From Ignavibacteriota bacterium (GTDB lineage: Bacteria; Bacteroidota; Kapaibacteriia; Palsa-1295), in contig PLXB01000373.1 in NCBI GenBank assembly GCA_003151215.1, positions 609 through 9,237 of the forward strand: 8,629 nt of DNA, written 5' to 3'. The translations under genes and the position numbers were made by a program. Position 1 is the stretch's first letter. The number at the start of each line of letters is the position of its first letter. Positions 1 through 4,930 of the stretch are shown here, in pieces. Under the pieces are notes generated by a model. It saw nothing but the letters and a program-made list of their open reading frames with translations. It searched no databases and had not been told where the DNA came from.

Positions 1-94
1 CAACGCGGTCATAAAGCTCGCTGAAACTGCGCAGATACGTGCGGCTAAGCCGGCTGCCTGCAGCTTCTTTTGCCTGAATCGGAATGATACTCAC
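1..94 (-). CDS. 5' end of a gene cut by the window edge; possibly an ECF sigma factor
   Basis: Reading leftwards from a GTG at 94-92, the frame stays open to the window edge and gives 31 residues: a short Ser-Ile-Ile-Pro-Ile start, a basic Arg/Ser-rich stretch, then the segment SFSELYDRV. The in-frame TAA at 103-101 limits the start to this GTG, as there is no ATG in the frame. The FSELYDRV segment resembles the helix that opens region 2 of many ECF sigma factors (a pattern like F-x-E-L-Y-D-R), but 31 residues are too few to assign a family. A Bacteroidota-type promoter element sits about 24 bases upstream. There is no Shine-Dalgarno sequence, as is usual in this phylum. That it is coding is fairly likely; its identity is a guess. 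Confidence 0.5.
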   Translation of the reverse strand, partial: MSIIPIQAKEAAGSRLSRTYLRSFSELYDRV

Positions 95-117
95 TAAGGT
101 TTATTATTGAAAGGTTG

Positions 118-125
118 CAAAACTA
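118..125 (-). promoter_or_regulatory. Possible Bacteroidota-type -7 promoter element for the truncated gene
   Basis: Read on the minus strand this is TAGTTTTG, an exact fit to the TAnnTTTG -7 consensus known from Bacteroidota housekeeping promoters. Transcription would start near 111, about 17 bases before the GTG at 94. The -33 partner (consensus TTTG) is imperfect: an ATTG lies about 19 bases upstream, and the nearest full TTTG is too close at about 13 bases. A single 8-base match in AT-rich DNA is weak evidence by itself. Confidence 0.3.
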
Positions 126-202
126 CAACATCATGGGGCAAAAACAATGCACATTCGGTTAACAATCTTTCCCCGTGGATAAGTTGATAAGAAATTGTCT
201 GA

Positions 203-303
203 ATTGTCTGAACCGTGATTTTATGAGATTATTGAGATTAAGAAGATTGGAGAGTTCAATCTCAAAAATCTTCTTAATCTCTTAAAATCAAGGTTCAGAC
301 AAT
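203..303. repeat. Long imperfect palindrome, intergenic
   Basis: The left arm (203-248) and right arm (267-303) are inverted copies that begin and end with ATTGTCTGAACC / GGTTCAGACAAT. Leaving out a 9-base insertion in the left arm, 35 of 37 positions match. The left arm's 9-base surplus comes from a repeated GAGATTA word. The outer 9-mer ATTGTCTGA is also duplicated directly at 194-202. The element lies 14 bases past the stop of the last T9SS gene, so its transcript would form a large hairpin at the operon's 3' end, although no run of U follows. It could protect the 3' end, slow polymerase, or be a REP/MITE-like dispersed repeat. Confidence 0.8.
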
Positions 304-317
304 GCAGCCCAAGACAA

Positions 318-1250
318 TTACCGCATAACCTTTACGATCTGAAATTTTGTCTCGCCGCCAATAACCAATCCCAAAACATAACTGCCGCTTGCAACCTGCG
401 ACATATCCCATTTCATCACCTGCTCTCCTGCCTCGGCATCAGTTGCACTTTCGCGAATCACTCTGCCTTCAAGATCATAGAGAATGAGTCTTGCATTCCC
501 TCGCTGGGATAGGGAATAGGAGATGTTTAAATCTTTTGAGGTGGGATTGGGGAAACAGATTAATGAAAGAGCACCATGATCTACTGCTTTGACAGACAAA
601 AATTCCCGGTAGCTCCTCCTTGTATCTATTGGTGCAGAACAACCATAATTTAACTCATAATAATACCAAGAGGAAAGGTGTGAAGGTCTATACCAACTAT
701 AGCCCGCCACTGAGGGTAAATTGTAATTGCTATCAAGTAATATTTGTAGATCGTAATTTATATCGACCTTCTCTTGCTGAAAATCAAAAATTGCGTTTCC
801 TGTAGTCGTCGGCACTGCCAGTTTTGTGATTCCCTTATGATTTAAGAAAAAGGAATGAAAATCATACCGCCATAAGCAATTAAAGGGTGTGCTATGATAG
901 ATCAGCGTATCACCGGGCGGAAAAATATTGCCCTGTACCCAACCCATAGAGAGAATTCTCGCATTGCTTATCATACCATTGACACTCACTGTAATTGGTC
1001 CGCATCCCGCTCTATCGCCAATTATAAAAGGAAGAAGTTGCGCAGTGATAATGGTATCGGTCCATTTGTAGATCTGCATTTCTGAGGTATCTAAAAATAC
1101 TTTGCCCTTCTGAGTGCCGAATTTCCCATGCACATAAATTGTGTCATTTAATCCGGGAACAGTAACAACCATAGAATCAATAACAGGCTGCGCATAGCTT
1201 GCGCCAGCCAAGAGCAGGAAAAAAAGTATAACAAATAAATTTCTTTTCAT
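318..1250 (-). CDS. Secreted T9SS type A sorting-domain protein, third gene of a paralogous operon
   Basis: This 310-residue protein has a signal peptide (about 1-20, ending ASYA before Gln). An IPT/TIG-like beta domain follows at about 22-98, with a Gly-x-Phe-Gly turn and a W-T-D-T segment. The middle is Tyr/Trp-rich (about 100-225), and the C-terminal type A sorting domain begins with FPNP at 233-236 and ends in a basic KVMR tail. In this family the tail directs passage through the outer membrane by the T9SS and is usually then removed. Unlike its two upstream paralogues it lacks the fibronectin III-like domain, and its sorting domain is clearly diverged from theirs. The ATG at 1250 overlaps the upstream TGA by 4 bases (ATGA), implying coupled translation. 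The middle keeps a W-R-Y-D-F-x-S segment (127-133) seen in variant form in both siblings. Its substrate or surface role cannot be inferred. Confidence 0.85.
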   Translation of the reverse strand: MKRNLFVILFFLLLAGASYAQPVIDSMVVTVPGLNDTIYVHGKFGTQKGKVFLDTSEMQIYKWTDTIITAQLLPFIIGDRAGCGPITVSVNGMISNARILSMGWVQGNIFPPGDTLIYHSTPFNCLWRYDFHSFFLNHKGITKLAVPTTTGNAIFDFQQEKVDINYDLQILLDSNYNLPSVAGYSWYRPSHLSSWYYYELNYGCSAPIDTRRSYREFLSVKAVDHGALSLICFPNPTSKDLNISYSLSQRGNARLILYDLEGRVIRESATDAEAGEQVMKWDMSQVASGSYVLGLVIGGETKFQIVKVMR

Positions 1251-2536
1251 CGCAATATACTTATCGGCATTGATTTGTGAACGCCCCCATTTTGCAATTC
1301 AAGAACATACATCCCACCTGGTAATCCTGTGAGTGACATTTCTGTCGCCCTTGCCCCGCCCCCTTGATTTATCAAGTTTCGAACTTTATTTCCGAGAAGA
1401 TCATAAAGTGCAATTGCAATTTCTTCATGTGATGTTGAATAAGAAATAGTAAGTTTATCTGTCGCAGGATTCGGATAGGCTGAGAAGTTGAATAGGGGAG
1501 TCTGAGTTTCAGCAACATCTGCAGTCCCGCCCGTCGTAAAATTCCAAACATCCGACCACCGACTTTCGCCTTCGGAATTCACTCCGACAACGCGCCAGAA
1601 GTATTTAGTAAGGCTGTTTAGGGGTGGAAGAGACAAACTTAACGAGAAAATAGTGGTATCGATATATTGTGTTTTGAAAAGCGAGTCGACTGATACCTGC
1701 AAATGATATTTAGTCATCAAAGAAAGTGAATCCCAAGTCAATGTTGCAATATCTCTGTATGAATATATTGTGCTTGGTGGAGGTGAGACGAGTGTAGGTT
1801 TATACCATAGCTGTAAAACCTGCTTTGTTGGAGGAAAGATAACAGTATTTCGTACTAACACTGGATTTCCGTTTTGAGGTACTAAGTTACTATCTAGAGA
1901 AGTAGAAACGTTGCCTCCGCCATTAAAATGTGAATTCGAAACCAATTCCCCTAACACAAAATAGAACGTGAGTGTACGTAAGTCAAGACTTCCGAGAGTT
2001 GATCCACTTGCCGACTGTTGATCATCTTCAACTACTCTTTTAGGATAAGGGGAATAGTATTCGTTATGATAAGTATAATGCTCATACGAGCTTTCCATAA
2101 CTGGAATGGATTTATTGTATTCAGCTTGAGTTCTCCGGAATCTGCTGTCGAGGTCGGCACGCCAGTTCAAAGCCCATTCCTCATGAACATATTCCAAAGC
2201 AGCTTGCCCATTTTGTGTTTCTCCATACCCGATTCCCATTCCCCACATCGTAAGCATTCTCGCTTCACTTTGATACCCCCTTCCGCCAACGACTACCGGA
2301 CCTGCCGAGCCTTTGCCCGAAGAAGGAATTGTTGCAACTATGAATGTATCCGCCCAATTTGTTATCTGCAATTCCACACTATCAACCCAGACTGCACCCA
2401 TGGCGCTTCCGAAATCACCGTTGATCTGCAATTCGCTCTTCGCTTCATCGACAAACATCGAGTCAATCCGCGGCGGCTGTGCATAGCTTGCGCCTGCCAA
2501 AAGCAGAAGAAAGACAACGAATAAATTTCTTTTCAT
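1247..2536 (-). CDS. Secreted T9SS type A sorting-domain protein with FN3-like domain, second gene of operon
   Basis: This 429-residue paralogue of the gene on either side has a signal peptide (about 1-19) almost identical to that of the downstream gene (MKRNLFV start). An IPT/TIG-like domain spans about 24-95, and a diverged middle about 96-245 contains W-R-A-D-L-D-S at 125-131. A fibronectin III-like domain covers about 249-336 (Y-F-W-R-V and S-E-G-E-S-R-W-S-D-V-W-N-F strands). The type A sorting domain runs about 352-429, starting with YPNP. The FN3-like and sorting domains are very close to those of the upstream gene, down to a nearly identical nucleotide block, whereas the middles have little in common. 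ATGA overlaps at both ends (2536-2533 and 1250-1247) point to one polycistronic mRNA. The likely location is the cell surface or the medium; binding or adhesion is plausible but unproven. Confidence 0.87.
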   Translation of the reverse strand: MKRNLFVVFLLLLAGASYAQPPRIDSMFVDEAKSELQINGDFGSAMGAVWVDSVELQITNWADTFIVATIPSSGKGSAGPVVVGGRGYQSEARMLTMWGMGIGYGETQNGQAALEYVHEEWALNWRADLDSRFRRTQAEYNKSIPVMESSYEHYTYHNEYYSPYPKRVVEDDQQSASGSTLGSLDLRTLTFYFVLGELVSNSHFNGGGNVSTSLDSNLVPQNGNPVLVRNTVIFPPTKQVLQLWYKPTLVSPPPSTIYSYRDIATLTWDSLSLMTKYHLQVSVDSLFKTQYIDTTIFSLSLSLPPLNSLTKYFWRVVGVNSEGESRWSDVWNFTTGGTADVAETQTPLFNFSAYPNPATDKLTISYSTSHEEIAIALYDLLGNKVRNLINQGGGARATEMSLTGLPGGMYVLELQNGGVHKSMPISILR

Positions 2537-3936
2537 CGCAATATGCTTATCGGCATAGAATTATGAAGGCTGCCACTTTGTAATTCAAGCACATACATAC
2601 CGGTGGGTAATCCTCTCAGCGCAAGTTCAGTGGTTCTTGCTCCATCCGCTTTTTGTATTAAGCTTCGCACTTTATTTCCGAGCAGATCGTAAAGAGCAAT
2701 AGCAACCTCTCCTTGTGATGCAGAATAAGAAATATTGAGTTTATCCGATGCTGGATTCGGATACGCTGAAAAAGTGAATGGTGAAGTAGGGGCATTTGTT
2801 ACATCTGCAGTTGCGCCCGTCGTAAAATTCCAAACATCCGACCACCGGCTTTCGCCTTCGGAATTTATGCCGGCAACGCGCCAGAAGTATTTGGTTAATC
2901 CGACGAGTGGGGGAAGCGCAAATGTTGTGGATGATATTGTAGTATCAATAAATTTGTTTGAAAAAATAGAGTCACTCGAAACTTGGAAATGATAAGAAGT
3001 CATCAAAGACAAAGAATCCCATAATAACTTCACAGCATCTTTATATGAATATAAAGTACCTGATATGGGTGAGAGAAGGGTCGTTTTGGTTTGAAGTGCT
3101 ATCACTTTTGGGGGAAGAAAATTTGCTGAACCACCGTACGATGTAATTTCGTGAGGCGTTCCGTATGGGTAATATGTTGTATCGAAGTTATATGTTTTAA
3201 ATTGAAAAAAAGAATTGAGAGAAAACCCACCCTCCAGATCATTAAAAGGGTATACAACGGAAGTGTCATCGCCGAAGGTAGGTTCTGTACGATTGAAGTA
3301 TTCAATAAATCCTTTTATATTTCTAAAATAGAAATCAAATACTTTGCTCAATGGATCGAAGGTAGCGTCACATTGGAATCCGCTTAAATAATTTAAAGTG
3401 TCCTGTAGATATACAGTTTGATCAATTTGTGCCCATCTGTATGAATCTACCGAGAGATATCCAGTACATGCATTAATACAATGTTCGTATAAAGAAGTTT
3501 CTTTTTTTGGAGAAAAAGAGCGAATACCATAGCTTTTATTTACAAGAATTGATTCTAAATCCAATCGGCATACAAACTTTATGCGGCTCGAACGTTCGTA
3601 CGTTAGAGAATGTCTTTCTGAGTAATATGAATAATAAAACGCACTAAATTCAGTAATCATTCTATCATTGCTAATTAACCCAGAGTTGTTTTTTACTACC
3701 ACCGACCCTTGCGATCCTCTTCCAGTATCAGGAATGGAAGAAGTAATAAGCGAATCAGTCCAACTTTTCACCTGCATCTGAACGCTATCCACTGTCACCT
3801 TCCCTTGCGTCGCTCCGAATGTACCATAGATATACAACTCTCCCTTCATTTCATCAATGAGCATTGAATCAATGACAGGCTGCGAGTAACTTGCGCCTGC
3901 GGAAAACAGAAAAAAAAGGATGATGTATTTCTTCAT
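2533..3936 (-). CDS. Secreted T9SS type A sorting-domain protein with FN3-like domain, first gene of operon
   Basis: This is the promoter-proximal and longest member (467 aa). It has a signal peptide (1-18, ending ASYS before Gln) and an IPT/TIG-like domain (about 21-92) with the pattern G-T-F-G, G-K-V-T-V-D and S-W-T-D-S-L-I-T. The middle region (about 93-285) is rich in Tyr, Phe and Ser and includes a few Cys (C123, C153, C157, C189). A fibronectin III-like domain spans about 287-374. The type A sorting domain (about 390-467) opens with YPNP and ends SILR. The middle contains C-R-L-D-L-E-S (123-129), equivalent to segments in both siblings. The ATG at 3936 is preceded by an AT-rich leader with no Shine-Dalgarno, and its stop overlaps the next start as ATGA. 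No catalytic motif is visible, so a structural or binding role is the cautious reading. Confidence 0.87.
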   Translation of the reverse strand: MKKYIILFFLFSAGASYSQPVIDSMLIDEMKGELYIYGTFGATQGKVTVDSVQMQVKSWTDSLITSSIPDTGRGSQGSVVVKNNSGLISNDRMITEFSAFYYSYYSERHSLTYERSSRIKFVCRLDLESILVNKSYGIRSFSPKKETSLYEHCINACTGYLSVDSYRWAQIDQTVYLQDTLNYLSGFQCDATFDPLSKVFDFYFRNIKGFIEYFNRTEPTFGDDTSVVYPFNDLEGGFSLNSFFQFKTYNFDTTYYPYGTPHEITSYGGSANFLPPKVIALQTKTTLLSPISGTLYSYKDAVKLLWDSLSLMTSYHFQVSSDSIFSNKFIDTTISSTTFALPPLVGLTKYFWRVAGINSEGESRWSDVWNFTTGATADVTNAPTSPFTFSAYPNPASDKLNISYSASQGEVAIALYDLLGNKVRSLIQKADGARTTELALRGLPTGMYVLELQSGSLHNSMPISILR

Positions 3937-4144
3937 ATATTATAAGTACCCCCAGATCGCATTTGGTTACAAAGAAACTGCGGTGGGGACGGAAATATGC
4001 CCTGAAAGTAGTTGATAGTTAGGAGCTGATAGCTGATAGTGGGGAAGGATTTCTGATCCCCTCTATCAGCTATCAGCTAACAACTATCAGCTCACTCGGA
4101 CTTCTTCCGTATTTTTGCCCGTTATGGTATGATACGATCTTCGC
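3937..4144. other. Divergent intergenic region between the T9SS operon and the sigma factor
   Basis: The start regions of two oppositely oriented operons share this 208-base stretch, so promoters for both should lie here. I see no convincing pair of promoter elements on either strand. On the minus strand a TTTG (3973-3970) is followed 21 bases later by a poor -7 match. On the plus strand a TATGAT at 4128-4133 lacks a clear -35. The centre is occupied by the palindrome at 4010-4092. A two-codon ORF (ATG GTA TGA, 4124-4132) sits just before the sigma gene. Confidence 0.5.
4010..4092. repeat. Long palindrome made of CTATCAGCT/AGCTGATAG repeats
   Basis: Arms 4010-4044 and 4058-4092 are inverted copies that match at 30 of 35 positions, with a 13-base loop. 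Each arm is itself built from a 9-mer, AGCTGATAG or its complement: overlapping copies start at 4024 and 4031 on the left, and at 4063, 4070 and 4084 on the right. The first copy on the left is a one-base variant. The hairpin stem closes on GGGG/CCCC next to the loop. Placed between two divergent operons, it may be a dispersed repeat element or a regulatory site; no open reading frame or transposase is attached to it. Confidence 0.8.
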
Positions 4145-4603
4145 TTGAAAAAAGTTAAACCAAAGAAAAAGAAGCTATCCCCAGTAGTGAAACCGAAACC
4201 GAAGCCTGCAAAGAAGGCTCCGGCGAAGTTCGCTCGTCCTTTAGCGAAGCCTGCGGCAGTCGCTGCGAAGCCTGTACCGAAGGCTCCGGTTCAGCCTGCT
4301 CCGCTTGTAGAAAAAGCGGCAAAGAAAATTCCGGAGACAAGCGAGCGGCAGCTTGAAGATAAAGCGTTGGTGCGTAGAGCACGAGGTGGCGAGCAGCGTG
4401 CCTATAGCGAACTTGTTAAGAGGCATAAGCGTGGCATCGAGCGGCTTATCCGCCCCATCACCCGCAATGCAACGACCGATGAAGTCGAAGATCTTGTGCA
4501 GGAAGCATTTACGAAAGCTTTTCTGCATCTGAATTCCTATTCGGAAGAATACGCCTTCAGTACCTGGCTCTACCGCATTGCCACCAATCATGCCATCGAC
4601 TAG
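4145..4603 (+). CDS. N-terminal part of an interrupted ECF-type sigma factor (region 2)
   Basis: These 152 codons run from a TTG start to an in-frame TAG. Residues 1-65 form a Lys/Pro/Ala-rich tail of KPKPAKKAP type, unusual for the family and reminiscent of histone H1-like tails. Residues 70-152 are sigma region 2: an L-V-R-R-A-R-G-G-E lead, D-L-V-Q-E-A-F-T-K-A-F (116-126, the core-binding helix) and F-S-T-W-L-Y-R-I-A-T-N-H-A-I-D (138-152, the -10 recognition helix). The stop falls at the end of that helix, exactly where intact homologues continue into x-x-R-K-K, and the same frame goes on at 4604 with M-R-R-K-K-L. No in-frame ATG exists; an internal TTG/GTG near residues 75-76 could be an alternative start without the basic tail. 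The lesion may be a nonsense mutation, a sequence error, readthrough, or a real split. Confidence 0.75.
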   Translation: MKKVKPKKKKLSPVVKPKPKPAKKAPAKFARPLAKPAAVAAKPVPKAPVQPAPLVEKAAKKIPETSERQLEDKALVRRARGGEQRAYSELVKRHKRGIERLIRPITRNATTDEVEDLVQEAFTKAFLHLNSYSEEYAFSTWLYRIATNHAID

Positions 4604-4606
4604 ATG
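4601..4606 (+). other. In-frame amber codon and restart (TAGATG) inside the sigma factor
   Basis: The TAG at 4601-4603 replaces codon 153 of a continuous sigma factor frame, and an ATG follows with no gap. A ribosome ending here could restart on the next codon, giving two polypeptides. Alternatively a suppressor tRNA or readthrough would give one 261-residue protein. TAG is one substitution from TAC or TAT (Tyr), TTG (Leu) and others. The downstream glycosyltransferase gene ends in TAG, so UAG appears to work as a normal stop in this genome. Confidence 0.8.
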
Positions 4607-4930
4607 CGCCGCAAAAAGCTTTCGATGTTTTCGATCAGCGCACCTCCCGGCGGCGGCGATAGGGGAGAAGACGATGCAAAAGATTTCGAGATCACCGATA
4701 CGTCATGGATTCCCGAGCAGCTCATGCTTTCGGATGAGCGCACGCATATCATCGAAGATGCGATCGATCAGTTGCCTGAAAATTATAAGCGTATCATCAA
4801 GCTTCGCCATAATGACGATCTTGAATACGATGAGATCGCAAAGGTCCTGAACCTGCCGATGGGAACGGTGAAGGTGCATTTGCATAGGGCACGGGCGGCG
4901 CTTGGGAAAATGCTTGAGGGAAAAGTTTAA
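4604..4930 (+). CDS. C-terminal part of the interrupted ECF-type sigma factor (linker and region 4)
   Basis: This 108-residue frame continues the preceding gene in the same phase. It begins M-R-R-K-K-L, the end of region 2.4, then an acidic Gly/Asp-rich linker (about 17-32). Sigma region 4 (about 44-104) follows: an I-D-Q-L-P-E-N-Y-K-R-I-I segment, the Y-D-E-I-A-K-V-L-N-L-P helix, and the recognition helix G-T-V-K-V-H-L-H-R-A-R-A-A-L. This part normally contacts the -35 element and is fully conserved here, with no further stop or frameshift. Its TAA overlaps the ATG of the glycosyltransferase by one base (TAATG), implying coupled translation. As a separate polypeptide it could act with the N-terminal part in trans, as in the RsoA/SigO pair of Bacillus subtilis; that is inference. 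No anti-sigma factor is seen next to it. Confidence 0.75.
   Translation: MRRKKLSMFSISAPPGGGDRGEDDAKDFEITDTSWIPEQLMLSDERTHIIEDAIDQLPENYKRIIKLRHNDDLEYDEIAKVLNLPMGTVKVHLHRARAALGKMLEGKV

Noticed and set aside
174..190. Two DnaA-box-like words (CGTGGATAA and AGTTGATAA), suggesting an origin
   Set aside because: Each differs from the consensus, only two are present, and there is no dnaA, dnaN or AT-rich unwinding cluster visible nearby.
2018..2524. Plus-strand open frame of 168 codons inside the second T9SS gene
   Set aside because: It is antisense to a well-supported secreted protein, its translation shows no recognisable domain and low-complexity composition, and no start context supports it.
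3939..3944. TATAAT on the minus strand as a promoter for the T9SS operon
   Set aside because: It ends two bases before the ATG, which would leave essentially no leader; AT-rich sequence before start codons is usual in this group.
4010..4092. CRISPR-like repeats
   Set aside because: The 9-mers overlap or abut, have no spacers of regular length, and form one palindrome; no cas gene is near.
4601..4603. Genome-wide reassignment of UAG to an amino acid
   Set aside because: The next gene (glycosyltransferase) ends at a TAG in a sensible place, so UAG seems to act as a stop here.
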